A program made the translations under genes and the position numbers. Below are positions 34,135-44,366 of a DNA stretch of 57,203 bases, piece after piece (the stretch's first letter is position 1; each line of letters starts with the position of its first letter). Origin of the DNA: an uncultured Lachnospiraceae bacterium (lineage in GTDB: Bacteria; Bacillota; Clostridia; Lachnospirales; Lachnospiraceae); NCBI GenBank assembly GCA_947630125.1, contig CANRGO010000005.1:1-57203 (forward strand), written 5' to 3'. The notes below the pieces were generated by a model. It was not told the origin of the DNA. It saw only the letters and a list, made by a program, of their open reading frames with translations, and made no database searches.

Positions 34135-34917
34135 GTGAAAATCGTTGTATGTATAAAACAAGTTCCAGATACAAATGAAGTAAAATTGGATCCAGTAACT
34201 GGCACATTAATCCGTGATGGAGTGCCAAGTATCATTAACCCAGATGATAAAGCAGGTTTAGAAGTAGCCCTTTCTTTAAAAGATAGTCTAGGAGCAGAAG
34301 TTTCTGTAATCACAATGGGACCTCCTCAGGCAGATGCTGTTTTACGTGAAGCAATGGCTATGGGAGCAGATAAAGCTTATTTAATCACAGATAGAGCATT
34401 TGGTGGAGCAGATACACTGGCAACATCTACAACAATTGCTGCAGCAATTAAAAAATTAGACTATGATTTAATTATTGCTGGACGTCAGGCAATTGATGGT
34501 GATACTGCACAGGTTGGACCACAGATAGCAGAACATTTAAATATTCCAAATATTTCTTATGCAGAAGCTGTTGAAGTAGAAGGCGATACCGTGATCGTAA
34601 AACGTCAATATGAAGATAGATATCATACAGTAAAAGTACAGATGCCATGTCTGATTACAGCTCTTGGAGATATGAATAAACCTCGTTATATGACACCAGG
34701 CGGAATCTTTGATGCATTTAGAAGCAAAGAAGTGACTGTATTTACAAGACCTGATTTAGATGTAGAAGATGCAGCAATTGGTTTAAAAGGTTCACCTACT
34801 AAGGTTGCAGCTTCTTGGCCAAAAAGTTTAAAAGCAGCAGGTGTAAAAGTGACTTTAGATCCTCAGGAATCAGCAGAATATATTGTTGAGAAATTACAGG
34901 AAAAATTCATCTTCTAA
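34135..34917 (+). CDS. etfB: Electron transfer flavoprotein, beta subunit
   Basis: The 260-aa protein starts at GTG 34135 behind AAGGAG; family members begin MKIVVCIKQVPDT, as here. It contains the conserved DPVTGTLIRDGVPSIINPDD and ADTLATSTTIAAAIKKL segments and the AGRQAIDGDTAQVGPQIAE signature. In bifurcating Etfs this subunit holds the NADH-facing FAD. Confidence 0.94.
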   Translation: MKIVVCIKQVPDTNEVKLDPVTGTLIRDGVPSIINPDDKAGLEVALSLKDSLGAEVSVITMGPPQADAVLREAMAMGADKAYLITDRAFGGADTLATSTTIAAAIKKLDYDLIIAGRQAIDGDTAQVGPQIAEHLNIPNISYAEAVEVEGDTVIVKRQYEDRYHTVKVQMPCLITALGDMNKPRYMTPGGIFDAFRSKEVTVFTRPDLDVEDAAIGLKGSPTKVAASWPKSLKAAGVKVTLDPQESAEYIVEKLQEKFIF

Positions 34918-34973
34918 TTAGAAATCGATTTATAAAATCAGAATAGTATATAATCATAGAAAGAGGTAAAAGA

Positions 34974-35984
34974 ATGAGTTTACAAGATTATAAAGGCGTA
35001 TTAGTCTTCGCACAACAACTTGATTGTCAAGTGACCGGTGTTTCTTTTGAGCTAATTGGAAAAGGAAAAGAACTGGCTACAGAACTTGGAACAGAAGTTA
35101 CCGCAGTTGTATTAGGCTCAGGTGTACAGGCATTAGCAGATGAACTTGCTGCTTTTGGTGCAGACAGAGTAATTGTAGTAGATGATCCAGTATTAGCAGA
35201 ATATACAACAGAACCTTACACACATGCGATTTGCACAGTTATCGAACAATATAAACCAGAAGTTGTATTATTTGGAGCAACAGCAATTGGCCGTGATCTT
35301 GCACCACGTGTTTCTGCAAGAGTAAAAACTGGTTTAACAGCTGACTGTACAAAATTAGAAGTAGATGCTGAGACCAAAAATCTTCGTATGACACGTCCTG
35401 CTTTTGGTGGAAATATTATGGCAACTATCGTTTGTCCTGATAACCGTCCACAGATGGCAACTGTTCGTCCTGGTGTTATGCAGAAAATCAAAAAAGATAC
35501 AAGTAAAAAAGCTGTTGTAGAAGTTGTTACTCCAGGCTTTGAAAAAAACAATAAATATGTTGAAGTAATGGAAGTTGTTAAAACTGTAAGTGATAAAATT
35601 GATATTATGGATGCTAAAATCCTAATAGCTGGTGGACGTGGTGTTGGTTCTAAAGATAACTTTAAGTTATTAGAAGATCTTGCAGAAGCTCTGGGCGGAG
35701 AAGTTGCTTCTTCTCGTGCAAGTGTTGATGCTGGTTGGACAGAAAAAGATCAACAGGTTGGTCAGACAGGTAAAACTGTACGTCCAAATCTTTATATAGC
35801 AGTTGGTATTTCTGGAGCTATTCAGCATTTAGCTGGAATGGAAGAAGCAGAAATCATTATTGCAATTAATAAAGATGAAACAGCTCCAATTTTTGATGTT
35901 GCTGATTATGGTATGGTTGGGGATTTAAATAAAATCTTACCAATTTTAACAGAGCAAATCAAAGCAGCTAGAGGATTAAAATAA
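34974..35984 (+). CDS. etfA: Electron transfer flavoprotein, alpha subunit
   Basis: The 336-aa partner of EtfB has the C-terminal FAD domain: LIAGGRGVGSKDNFKLLEDL, SRASVDAGW, QVGQTGKTVRPNLYIAVGIS, GAIQHLAGM and the last AINKDETAPIFDVADYGMVGD. It ends the butyrate operon and is followed by a very strong terminator. Confidence 0.95.
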   Translation: MSLQDYKGVLVFAQQLDCQVTGVSFELIGKGKELATELGTEVTAVVLGSGVQALADELAAFGADRVIVVDDPVLAEYTTEPYTHAICTVIEQYKPEVVLFGATAIGRDLAPRVSARVKTGLTADCTKLEVDAETKNLRMTRPAFGGNIMATIVCPDNRPQMATVRPGVMQKIKKDTSKKAVVEVVTPGFEKNNKYVEVMEVVKTVSDKIDIMDAKILIAGGRGVGSKDNFKLLEDLAEALGGEVASSRASVDAGWTEKDQQVGQTGKTVRPNLYIAVGISGAIQHLAGMEEAEIIIAINKDETAPIFDVADYGMVGDLNKILPILTEQIKAARGLK

Positions 35985-36010
35985 TTTTTCAATGCTGTTG
36001 AATACATAAT

Positions 36011-36047
36011 AAAATGGCCGCCACACATACTGTGTGGCGGCCATTTT
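36011..36047. terminator. Strong bidirectional terminator after etfA
   Basis: A perfect 17-bp stem (36011-36027 with 36031-36047) and a 3-nt loop has A-run and T-run flanks. It separates the convergent etfA and GCAxxG genes and should stop transcription from both sides. Confidence 0.95.
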
Positions 36048-36060
36048 GATTGTTTCATTG

Positions 36061-36465
36061 TTATATATTAAATAATGCTTCTACAAGACCTACACAGTCA
36101 GTAACGCAATCGCTACAGCTATTTAAAGGAGCTCCTGTTTCGCTACCCATTAATTCTTCGCAGATCGTAGTGGTGTTCTTGCCTAAAAACAAACCATACA
36201 TATCTCGTACAATGGTATAGGTGGATTCTTTGGTTAATTCGCCATTCGCATTTCCCTTACTATTTAAAAAACCAGCAATCATGACAGCACCAGAAAGTGC
36301 TCCACAGGCACTTTTTTTGCCGCCCATACCAGCGCCAAATCCTTCCGCAGCCTTAAATAAAATCTCTTCGCTGATTCCAGTATCCTCACTAAACACACAG
36401 GCAACTGCCTGACAGCAATTATATCCTTTTTCACGTAGTTCCAATGCTTTTTTCTTACGGTCCAT
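36061..36465 (-). CDS. C_GCAxxG_C_C family protein
   Basis: The 134-aa protein has a conserved Cys pattern: YNCCQAV near residue 16, KSACGALSGAVMIAGF in the centre, and a C-terminal pair in NSCSDCVTDCVGLVEAL. It resembles the C_GCAxxG_C_C family, which probably binds a metal or redox centre and is common in anaerobes; function is unknown. It has its own promoter (36501-36529) and the start follows GGAGG. Confidence 0.85.
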   Translation of the reverse strand: MDRKKKALELREKGYNCCQAVACVFSEDTGISEEILFKAAEGFGAGMGGKKSACGALSGAVMIAGFLNSKGNANGELTKESTYTIVRDMYGLFLGKNTTTICEELMGSETGAPLNSCSDCVTDCVGLVEALFNI

Positions 36466-36500
36466 AAAAAATCCTCCATGCTTTTTTGTTCTCTGAATTC

Positions 36501-36529
36501 ATTATAACATATCGTTAATCTTTTCACAA
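36501..36529 (-). promoter_or_regulatory. Promoter of the C_GCAxxG_C_C gene
   Basis: On the minus strand TTGTGA (36524-36529) and TATAAT (36501-36506) are 17 bp apart; start near 36494. Confidence 0.65.
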
Positions 36530-36561
36530 TCATAAATAAAAAAAATTGACTATTTTTTATC

Positions 36562-36603
36562 AATCCACAGTATATAAGTATTGAGAGATATATACTGTGG
36601 ATT
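36562..36603 (-). terminator. Long hairpin after buk
   Basis: A perfect 15-bp stem (36562-36576 with 36589-36603) and a 12-nt loop lies 8 nt beyond the buk stop. The T run on the minus strand begins only some 10 nt after the stem, so termination may be partial. Confidence 0.65.
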
Positions 36604-36610
36604 ATTTTGA

Positions 36611-37678
36611 TTAGTAAACCATTACTTCTTCTTCTTTATTCATAACACGAAGAGCACCCTGAACCAACGCCAGTAATTCATCTTCCCCTGGATATATAGT
36701 AAATGGAGCAATCCATTCAGCACGTTCACTAAGAGTTCTAACAAGCATTTTATCATAAGCGATACCACCAGTTACGATAATCTGATCTACCTGACCTTTC
36801 AGAACGGTTGACATAGCACCAAGGTCTTTGGCAACCTGATAAGCAAAAGCATTGTATACTAAGGTTACTTTTTCATCACCTTCTAGAACTTTATTTTCAA
36901 CTTCACGCATATCGTTTGTACCAAGATATGCAGTGATACCACCTTTTCCAACAATTTTTGAATAAATTTCCTTTTCTGTATATTCTCCACTGAAGCAAAG
37001 CTTAATCAAGGCACCTACAGGTACATTACCAGCTCGCTCTGGTGAGAAAGCACCTTCGCCATCCAGAGCATTGTTAACATCCACGACTTTACCATATTCA
37101 TGTGCACCAACAGAAACACCACCACCCAAATGTACAACCAATAATCTTAAGGTATCATAAGGTTTTCCGATTTCTTTTGCATAGCGCTTTGCAACTGCCT
37201 TCTGGTTTAATGCATGAAATACACTTTTTCTTGGAAGTTCAGGTACACCAGATAAACGGGCTACATCAGTTAACTCATCAACAACAACTGGGTCTACAAT
37301 AAAAGAAGGGATATTTAAACTATCACCAATTTCTCTTGCAAGAATTCCTCCAAGGTTAGAAGCATGCTGACCCTGTTTTCCAATTTGTAAATCATGTAGC
37401 AGAGAATCGGTTACCTGATAAGTTCCGCTTGGAATTGCCTTTAACATACCACCACGTCCAACAATCATGCCAAGTTCTTCTAATGGGAAGTTTTTTTCTT
37501 TTAATAAGTTTACAATGATTTCTTTTCTAAAGTCTTTTTGTTCGAAAATAGAAGCGTATTTGGAGATTTCTTCTGTACTGTGTCGAAGTGTTTGCTCAAA
37601 TAGTAAGGTTTCATCTTCGTATACACCAATTTTTGTAGAAGTAGAGCCTGGATTGATAATTAAACTTTTAATTGACAT
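36611..37678 (-). CDS. buk: Butyrate kinase
   Basis: The 355-aa enzyme of the acetate/butyrate kinase family starts with [19 protein letters not shown] and has [36 protein letters not shown] and [13 protein letters not shown]. It makes ATP from butyryl phosphate and ADP. Length fits butyrate kinase rather than the longer acetate kinase. It is second in the ptb-buk operon, 19 bp after ptb, with AAGGAG before the ATG. Confidence 0.94.
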   Translation of the reverse strand: MSIKSLIINPGSTSTKIGVYEDETLLFEQTLRHSTEEISKYASIFEQKDFRKEIIVNLLKEKNFPLEELGMIVGRGGMLKAIPSGTYQVTDSLLHDLQIGKQGQHASNLGGILAREIGDSLNIPSFIVDPVVVDELTDVARLSGVPELPRKSVFHALNQKAVAKRYAKEIGKPYDTLRLLVVHLGGGVSVGAHEYGKVVDVNNALDGEGAFSPERAGNVPVGALIKLCFSGEYTEKEIYSKIVGKGGITAYLGTNDMREVENKVLEGDEKVTLVYNAFAYQVAKDLGAMSTVLKGQVDQIIVTGGIAYDKMLVRTLSERAEWIAPFTIYPGEDELLALVQGALRVMNKEEEVMVY

Positions 37679-37697
37679 AATAAACTCCTTTTATTTT

Positions 37698-38612
37698 TTA
37701 TTTATTGAGTGATTCAGCAACAACTGCACCAAGTGCAATAGAATTCACTTTTGTTTCAAAATCATCAGATCTGGAGGTTAGAATTACAGGAGCCTTTGTA
37801 CCAGTCAAAATATTTCCGTTTTTAACTTCGGCAGTGTGTACCAAACATTTATAAACCAGATTTCCAGCATGGATATCAGGAAATAGAAGAACATCTGCAT
37901 CTCCAACTATTTTTCTGCCTTCCGCACCTTTGTGTTTTGCAGCTTCTGGGTCGATTGCAAGATCTAAGGAAAGAGGTCCATCAACAATACAGTTTTTGAT
38001 GATGCCTTCATCGTTCATTTTGGTTAGTTCATTAGCTTCTACAGTCACTGGCATTTTAGGATTCACAACTTCTACAGCTGCTAAGGGAGCTACTTTTGGA
38101 TTCATGACACCGCAAGCATTACAGATTTGAACAGTGTTTTCGATAATATGAACTTTGTCTTCTAGTGTTGGGTATGTCATAAAAGCAACATCTGTTAAGA
38201 AAAGTAGTTTATCCATTCCTTTGATATCAAACACACATACATGGGAAAGAGGATTCCCAGTTCTTAGTCCTACTTCTTTATCCAAAACACTTTTTAAAAA
38301 TGATTTGGTATCAATTAAGCCTTTCATATACATATCTGCTTTGCCGTCTTTAACAAGACTTACTGCCTTTAAAGCGGCTGCATAATCATCAGCTTCATGG
38401 ATGATTTCATAGTCAGAAAGATCCATATGAATGGAAGCAGCTATCTGACGGATTTTTGGTTCATCTCCTACTAAAATAGCATCTGCAATTTTTCTTTCAC
38501 GGGCTGCCCGAACTGCTTCTAATACGGGTTCATCCTGTGCACAGGCAACTGCAACCTTTTTCATGGAACAACTGTTGAGTTTTTCCAGTAACGCGTCGAA
38601 ATTTGTACTCAT
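37698..38612 (-). CDS. ptb: Phosphate butyryltransferase
   Basis: The 304-aa protein of the phosphate acetyl/butyryltransferase family has VACAQDEPVLEAVRAA, YMKGLIDTKSFLKSVLDKE, FLTDVAFMTYP, KHKGAEGRKIVGDADVLLFPD and TGTKAPVILTSRSDD. It converts butyryl-CoA to butyryl phosphate for Buk. The start is ATG 38612, seven nt after GAGG; the in-frame GTG at 38618 is poorer. The genome therefore has the kinase route to butyrate, whether or not a CoA-transferase exists elsewhere. Confidence 0.93.
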   Translation of the reverse strand: MSTNFDALLEKLNSCSMKKVAVACAQDEPVLEAVRAARERKIADAILVGDEPKIRQIAASIHMDLSDYEIIHEADDYAAALKAVSLVKDGKADMYMKGLIDTKSFLKSVLDKEVGLRTGNPLSHVCVFDIKGMDKLLFLTDVAFMTYPTLEDKVHIIENTVQICNACGVMNPKVAPLAAVEVVNPKMPVTVEANELTKMNDEGIIKNCIVDGPLSLDLAIDPEAAKHKGAEGRKIVGDADVLLFPDIHAGNLVYKCLVHTAEVKNGNILTGTKAPVILTSRSDDFETKVNSIALGAVVAESLNK

Positions 38613-38683
38613 TATCACACCTCATGTATCTTATTTTTTCTTATTTTATGGGATTCATTACCCTCAAATCACCATTTGTTAAA

Positions 38684-38712
38684 ATAATAACACTTCTATA
38701 AATATAGGTCAA
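38684..38712 (-). promoter_or_regulatory. Promoter of ptb-buk
   Basis: On the minus strand TTGACC (38707-38712) and TATTAT (38684-38689) are 17 bp apart. Start near 38677 gives a leader of about 65 nt. Confidence 0.65.
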
Positions 38713-38801
38713 GGTGATAGATGACGGAATATTGATGAATTTATGCAACTTATTTAAACTTTGTTCACAAAAAGTTAAGACACTGTACATGGTCAGAATG
38801 G

Positions 38802-38830
38802 TTGAATTACCTTTTGGAATCTGATACAAT
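38802..38830 (+). promoter_or_regulatory. Promoter of secA
   Basis: TTGAAT (38802-38807) and TACAAT (38825-38830) are 17 bp apart, start near 38837 and a leader of about 40 nt. Confidence 0.65.
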
Positions 38831-38876
38831 ATAATTTAGTTTTTATGTGAAGTCTTAAATTAGGAAGGTTTGCAGC

Positions 38877-41444
38877 ATGAAGTTAATAGAAAGTATTTTT
38901 GGAACTCATAGTGAGAGAGAATTGAAGCAGGTTACACCTATCGTAAAGAAGATTGAAAGTTTGAGACCAGCAATGCTGGCATTAACGGACGACCAGCTTA
39001 GAGAAAAAACAAAAGAGTTTAAAAAGCGATTACAGGAAGGTGCAACCCTTGATGATTTGCTTCCTGAGGCATATGCAACAGTTCGTGAAGCAGCAAGAAG
39101 AGTTCTTAATATGGAACATTATCCAGTTCAGTTGATTGGTGGAATTATTCTCCATCAGGGCAGAATTGCAGAAATGAAAACTGGTGAAGGTAAAACATTA
39201 GTATCTACATTACCAGCTTATTTAAATGCATTAGAGGGAAAAGGTGTTCATATTGTTACTGTTAATGATTACCTTGCAAAACGTGATGCAGAGTGGATGG
39301 GACAGGTTCATGAATTTTTAGGTTTAACAGTAGGTGTTGTTTTAAATAGTATGGAAAAAGAAGAGCATAGAGCTGCATATCAGTGTGATATTACCTATGT
39401 TACAAATAATGAACTTGGTTTTGATTACCTTCGTGATAACATGGTAATTTACAAAGAGCAGTTAGTTTTGCGTGATTTACATTATGCAATCATCGACGAA
39501 GTTGACTCGGTATTAGTTGATGAAGCAAGAACCCCTCTGATTATATCTGGACAAAGTGGAAAATCAACGAAATTATATGAAGCCTGCAATATTCTTGCAA
39601 CCCAGTTAAGACGTGGTGCAGATGTTCAGGAATTATCCAAAATGGATGCCATTATGGGAATCACCCATGAAGAAACAGGTGATTTTATTGTAATGGAAAA
39701 AGATAAAGTAGTAAATTTAACAGCAGAAGGTGTGGAAAAAGTTGAAAAGTTTTTCCAAATTGAAAACTTGGCTGATCCAGAAAATCTTGAGATCCAGCAT
39801 AATATGAATCTAGCGTTACGAGCACATAATCTTATGTTCCGTGATCAGGATTATGTGGTAAAAGATGATCAGGTTTTAATCGTTGATGAATTTACTGGTC
39901 GTATTATGCCAGGACGTCGTTATTCGGATGGATTACATCAAGCGATTGAAGCCAAAGAACATGTAAAAGTGAAACGAGAAAGTAAAACGCTGGCAACGAT
40001 TACATTCCAGAACTTTTTCAATAAATATACAAAAAAATCTGGTATGACTGGAACGGCCTTAACAGAAGAAAAGGAATTTCGTGATATCTATGGAATGGAT
40101 GTAATTGAAATTCCAACCAATCGTCCAGTTGCCAGAATTGACCATCAGGATGCGGTGTATAAAACAAAGAAGGAAAAACTTCAGGCAATTGTAAAATCGG
40201 TTGAAGAAGCGTATGCAATAGGACAACCAGTTTTGGTTGGAACAATTACCATCGAAGCATCAGAAGAAATCAGTCGTCTGTTAACGAAGAATGGAATCAC
40301 TCATAAGGTTTTAAATGCAAAGTTCCATGAAATGGAAGCTGAGATTGTAGCAGATGCTGGTATGCATAAGTCTGTTACCATTGCAACAAACATGGCAGGC
40401 CGAGGTACCGATATTAAGTTGGATCAGGAAGCGAAAGCAGCAGGAGGTCTTAAGATCATCGGTACAGAACGTCATGAATCAAGACGTATAGATAATCAGT
40501 TAAGAGGTCGTGCAGGTCGTCAGGGCGATCCTGGTGATTCTAAATTTTATATTTCCTTAGAAGATGAGCTGATGAGATTGTTTGGTTCTGACCGTTTAAT
40601 TTCTATGTTTAATACCTTAGGTATACCTGAAGGACAAGAAATCGAACATAAGATGTTAACCACTGCGATTCAGAATGCTCAGAAGAAAATTGAAGGAAAT
40701 AACTATGGAATTCGTAAAAATCTCTTGGAATATGATCAGGTAATGAATGAGCAAAGAGAGATTATTTATACGGAACGAAGACGTGTACTGGAAGGCGAAA
40801 GTATGCGGGATGTTATCTACAAGGCGATTGTTGATATTGTAGAAAATAGTATTGATGTAGTTATTCGAGAGGATTCGGATCCAGAAGAATGGAATTTAGT
40901 GGAGTTAAATAATTTATTACTTCCAATAATCCCACTTGAGATGATTACACTGGATCGTATCGAAAAAAGAAAGAAGAATGCACTAAAACAACAGCTTAAA
41001 GAAGAGGCTGTTAGATTATATGAAAGTAAAGAAGCAGAATTCCCGGAACCAGAAGCGATTCGTGAGTTAGAACGAGTTATTTTGTTGAAAGTAATGGATC
41101 GTAAATGGATGGATCATATTGATGATATGGATCAGCTTCGCCAAGGTGTTGGACTTCAGGCTTACGCTCAAAAAGACCCATTGGTAGAATATAAGTTAGC
41201 TGGCTATGATATGTTTGATGCCATGATTGATAATTTTAGAGAAGATACGGTAAAACTCTTATTCCATGTAAGGATAGAACAAAAGGTAGAGAGAGAACAG
41301 GTAGCAAAAGTTACAGGAACTAATAAAGATGATTCTCTTCTAAAAGCACCATTGAAACGAGATGTGGCTAAAGTATATCCAAATGACCCATGTCCATGTG
41401 GCAGTGGTAAAAAATATAAGCAATGCTGTGGGAAAAACGCATAG
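38877..41444 (+). CDS. secA: Preprotein translocase ATPase SecA
   Basis: The 855-aa protein is full length. It shows [21 protein letters not shown] (Walker A, residues about 87-107), [19 protein letters not shown], the preprotein cross-linking domain, and the second motor domain [13 protein letters not shown] and [20 protein letters not shown]. The C-terminus has the zinc motif [13 protein letters not shown] that binds SecB or membranes. It drives export through SecYEG. prfB follows closely, as in many Firmicutes. Confidence 0.97.
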   Translation: MKLIESIFGTHSERELKQVTPIVKKIESLRPAMLALTDDQLREKTKEFKKRLQEGATLDDLLPEAYATVREAARRVLNMEHYPVQLIGGIILHQGRIAEMKTGEGKTLVSTLPAYLNALEGKGVHIVTVNDYLAKRDAEWMGQVHEFLGLTVGVVLNSMEKEEHRAAYQCDITYVTNNELGFDYLRDNMVIYKEQLVLRDLHYAIIDEVDSVLVDEARTPLIISGQSGKSTKLYEACNILATQLRRGADVQELSKMDAIMGITHEETGDFIVMEKDKVVNLTAEGVEKVEKFFQIENLADPENLEIQHNMNLALRAHNLMFRDQDYVVKDDQVLIVDEFTGRIMPGRRYSDGLHQAIEAKEHVKVKRESKTLATITFQNFFNKYTKKSGMTGTALTEEKEFRDIYGMDVIEIPTNRPVARIDHQDAVYKTKKEKLQAIVKSVEEAYAIGQPVLVGTITIEASEEISRLLTKNGITHKVLNAKFHEMEAEIVADAGMHKSVTIATNMAGRGTDIKLDQEAKAAGGLKIIGTERHESRRIDNQLRGRAGRQGDPGDSKFYISLEDELMRLFGSDRLISMFNTLGIPEGQEIEHKMLTTAIQNAQKKIEGNNYGIRKNLLEYDQVMNEQREIIYTERRRVLEGESMRDVIYKAIVDIVENSIDVVIREDSDPEEWNLVELNNLLLPIIPLEMITLDRIEKRKKNALKQQLKEEAVRLYESKEAEFPEPEAIRELERVILLKVMDRKWMDHIDDMDQLRQGVGLQAYAQKDPLVEYKLAGYDMFDAMIDNFREDTVKLLFHVRIEQKVEREQVAKVTGTNKDDSLLKAPLKRDVAKVYPNDPCPCGSGKKYKQCCGKNA

Positions 41445-41477
41445 TCTTTGCAGCAAAATGAATGGTGGTGACGTTAA

Positions 41478-42588
41478 GTGGTAGAATTAGACCAAATGAA
41501 ATTTGAAATACAGGCATATAAAAATCCATTAGCGGAAGTGAGGGATTCACTTTGACTTAGATGACAAGTCAAAGAAAATTCAGGAATTGGAAATGGAAAT
41601 GGAAGCACCGAATTTTTGGGATCAGCCAGAACAGGCAAATCTAAAAATGAGGGAACTGAAAAACCTAAAGGATACAGTAGACTTATACAGTCAACTTGCG
41701 GGGCAATATTCAGATATTGAAACTTTGATTGAAATGGGCTATGAAGAAAATGATTCGGATATGGTAAGTGAAATCCGACAGGAAATAGACCAGTTTATTC
41801 GAGAGTTTGAGGAACTACGAATCAGCACTCTTTTGTCAGATGAATACGATAAAAACAATGCCATTTTAAAACTGAATGCAGGTGCCGGAGGAACAGAGAG
41901 TTGTGACTGGGCTTCTATGCTTTACAGAATGTACACCAGATGGGCAGAAAGAAAAGGGTATACGGTAGAGGTATTGGATTATCTGGACGGTGAAGAGGCA
42001 GGAATTAAGTCTGTAACATTTCAGGTAAATGGATTGAATGCCTATGGTTATTTGAAGTCAGAAAAAGGTGTCCATCGGTTAGTTCGAATTTCACCATTTA
42101 ATGCACAGGGAAAAAGACAGACTTCCTTTGTATCCTTGGATGTTATGCCAGAAATTGACGCAGATGTAGATGTTACCATTGATTCTGATGATCTTCGTAT
42201 TGATACATATCGAAGCAGTGGTGCAGGTGGTCAGCATATTAACAAAACCTCATCGGCAATACGTATCACACATATTCCTTCTGGGATTGTTGTTCAATGT
42301 CAAAATGAGAGAAGTCAGCATTCTAATAAAGATAAAGCGATGCAGATGTTAAAAGCAAAGTTATATTTAATGAAAAAAGAGGAAAATGAGGAGAAGTTAT
42401 CCAGTATTCGTGGAGAAGTTTCGGAAATTGGTTGGGGTAATCAGATACGCTCTTATGTCCTCCAGCCTTACACCATGATAAAGGATCATCGAACCAATTA
42501 CGAATCAGGAAATACAGATGCGGTTTTAGATGGAGCATTAGATCCATACATGAATGCATACTTAAAATGGAAGAATACAGCAAAATAA
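41478..42588 (+). CDS. prfB: Peptide chain release factor 2 with programmed +1 frameshift
   Basis: The first frame runs from GTG 41478 (VELDQMKFEIQAYKNPLAEV) for 25 codons to an in-frame TGA at 41553-41555. The site is AGGG, five nt, CTT-TGA-C. A +1 slip at CTT resumes at GAC 41554, and the second frame continues to 42588, giving about 369 aa. The spacing equals that of the classic AGGGGGTATCTTTGA site. RF2 motifs are present: SPF (RISPFNAQGKRQTS) for stop recognition and GGQ (SGAGGQHINKTSSA) for peptide release. The protein reads UGA and UAA and limits its own synthesis through the frameshift. Confidence 0.96.
41541..41556 (+). promoter_or_regulatory. prfB programmed frameshift element
   Basis: The internal Shine-Dalgarno AGGG (41541-41544) is followed at five nt by CTTTGAC (41550-41556). 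Slow UGA reading when RF2 is scarce promotes the +1 slip. Confidence 0.95.
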
Positions 42589-42638
42589 ATAAGAACAGCC
42601 ACTTCAGAAAATTGAAGTGGCTGTTCTTATTTATTTTT
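42584..42638. terminator. Bidirectional terminator between prfB and DUF975 gene
   Basis: A stem of over 20 bp (about 42586-42606 with 42613-42633) around a GAAAAT loop overlaps both gene ends. Both strands have T-rich tails. Confidence 0.93.
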
Positions 42639-43341
42639 ACTTGGACATCAAATCCAGATAAAATTCAGTGAGTGTCATTCGGAAATAGGATAGTACCCAT
42701 AAATTACCAATTCCAAAAGATAGAAAGCCTAGTAGAAAGAGAGGAATAAAGCCAACCATAATATAAAGAAGTCTTAAGCGATGACCTTTCATGATTTTTA
42801 TACTTGTTTGCAATAATTCAGGTATTTCATAATCTGGAAAATCAACCAGTAAGTAATTTGCCATAGAAAATTGAAGTTCCATAAATAGGGGAACAGCAAT
42901 TGCAGGGATAAGAGATAAAATAGTTGCAGATAATATTGAGTAACTTGGATTGGTCTGCATAAAATATACTAAAATTACCAATGGAAGTGTTGATAGAAAA
43001 TCAACAGTTAAAATGATAAAACGCAATATGATGATCTTATTTGTCTGATTACGAAATCCATAAAAGATATCGGATATGGAATAAGGTTGGTGACAAATGA
43101 TTTTTAAATTCTGAACGATATAACCTACAAGAAATATCCCGCCTACAATATCGACTATATAGGTGATGGATACACCGATCAGGTAACCAGTAAATGTAGA
43201 TCTATTTACAAAAGAGGTTACAAAAGTGGTTAATATGAATAAGAGAACCTGACTTAGTATAATGGAAGGAATAAGTACGGAAAATCTTCCAAGTATTTGT
43301 TCTCTTGCCTGTGCTTTTATTTGAGTTGATGATTTGTACAT
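42637..43341 (-). CDS. DUF975-like integral membrane protein
   Basis: The 234-aa protein starts MYKSSTQIKAQAREQILGRF, the basic start common in DUF975 proteins, and has about six membrane spans. The segment LLQTSIKIMKGHRLRLLYI, with the following membrane helix and a Trp near the end, also fits. Function is unknown. It is the last gene of a three-gene minus-strand unit of small envelope-like proteins. Confidence 0.75.
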   Translation of the reverse strand: MYKSSTQIKAQAREQILGRFSVLIPSIILSQVLLFILTTFVTSFVNRSTFTGYLIGVSITYIVDIVGGIFLVGYIVQNLKIICHQPYSISDIFYGFRNQTNKIIILRFIILTVDFLSTLPLVILVYFMQTNPSYSILSATILSLIPAIAVPLFMELQFSMANYLLVDFPDYEIPELLQTSIKIMKGHRLRLLYIMVGFIPLFLLGFLSFGIGNLWVLSYFRMTLTEFYLDLMSK

Positions 43342-43359
43342 GTGTAGAAAACCTCCGAA

Positions 43360-43770
43360 TTATAGCTTGGAATTAATGTGCATGCCCTGATATTTTAAGG
43401 CATCTTCATTCTTTAACTGTTGTTGATAAGGATTTGTTTCATTAAAATATTTGATTTGAGTTGTTGTTTTGCCACCTGAAATATAACTTCTCCCGCATTC
43501 TGGACATATTTTACTGTTTAGAGTAACAAAGGCAGAAACACGTTGAAAGGAGTCTTCCGGGGATATATGGGTTGGTGTCTGAAAGGAAACCGACTCATCC
43601 GAAACATCCATGTATTTACGGGTGTTACATGCTTCACATTCTGCAGGTGATGACTGTTTTCCAGGAGCTTTTAAAACAGATTCTCCAGGATTTTTCACAG
43701 CATGATTTGCATTTGGATTGAGGCCTATATTACCACTGAAACCAAACGAGGAATTGGATGGTATGAGCAT
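43360..43770 (-). CDS. Cysteine-motif protein, SprA-related remnant
   Basis: The 136-aa protein has two CxxC motifs, CEACNTRKYMDVSDESVSFQ and KICPECGRSYISGG. It resembles Lachnospiraceae proteins, remembered as SprA-related, that carry a His-Glu-x-x-His-like segment between these motifs. Here that segment seems missing: HISPEDSFQRVSAFVTLNSK runs straight into the second CxxC. It may be a shortened form that keeps zinc binding but not peptidase action. I prefer ATG 43770, eight nt after GGGAG, over the GTG at 43779. Confidence 0.6.
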   Translation of the reverse strand: MLIPSNSSFGFSGNIGLNPNANHAVKNPGESVLKAPGKQSSPAECEACNTRKYMDVSDESVSFQTPTHISPEDSFQRVSAFVTLNSKICPECGRSYISGGKTTTQIKYFNETNPYQQQLKNEDALKYQGMHINSKL

Positions 43771-43785
43771 GATAAACACTCCCTT

Positions 43786-44232
43786 CTAGGGTTCCAAATC
43801 ATCCAGCAACTCAGAATACTCAGGATACATTTCATCTAATGAGATTCCGTAATTTTCTTCATAAAATTGATTTGCTTCTTGAAATGAATCCTTTAACAGT
43901 TGTTGAAATTCTGCATTTGATGTAACCAGGTATACCGCTAAACAAATCAGAATCAGGTGTATACTTAATGAAATCGAACTACAGAGACTGCCAATAAAAG
44001 CTTTCGGTTTCATTTTGTTGTTTTTTCCTTTCGATAAAATGGAAAAAAGAATACTTAGTGATCCCAAAATCATAGCAGGAATCATGGTTAGTGAAAATGT
44101 AAATATGATGAGTAAGGTACAAACTAAAGATGCAATTCCAAACCAGAAGGCAACCTGTATCATTTTAGAGTCAGAATCAATGTTTTGAGGGGGAACTTCT
44201 TGGGATTGCGGTTGTTGATATTGATATTCCAT
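43786..44232 (-). CDS. Small two-to-three-span membrane protein (DUF4190-like)
   Basis: The 148-aa protein has a Gln/Pro-rich N-terminus (YQYQQPQSQEVPPQN), then hydrophobic segments at about 27-65 and 80-105, and an acidic C-terminal tail. The layout resembles DUF4190 proteins, often of unknown envelope function. It heads the three-gene minus-strand unit and is divergent from tex. Confidence 0.6.
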   Translation of the reverse strand: MEYQYQQPQSQEVPPQNIDSDSKMIQVAFWFGIASLVCTLLIIFTFSLTMIPAMILGSLSILFSILSKGKNNKMKPKAFIGSLCSSISLSIHLILICLAVYLVTSNAEFQQLLKDSFQEANQFYEENYGISLDEMYPEYSELLDDLEP

Positions 44233-44295
44233 TGTTTAACTCTCCTTTTGTTTACTCTTATCCTAGCACTTTTTTGGGTCCAATACAATTATTTC

Positions 44296-44325
44296 TTGAA
44301 TTAAACAGGCTACTTAAACTATAAT
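44296..44325 (+). promoter_or_regulatory. Promoter of tex
   Basis: TTGAAT (44296-44301) and TATAAT (44320-44325) are 18 bp apart. A start near 44332 leaves no leader for an ATG at 44334 and supports the start at 44367. Confidence 0.65.
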
Positions 44326-44366
44326 GTAACTATATGATTCAAATAATGAAAAGGATAGTATTGAAA

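Noticed and set aside
38641-38829. Minus-strand frame of about 62 codons between ptb and secA
   Set aside because: It covers both promoters, has no ribosome site and resembles no protein.
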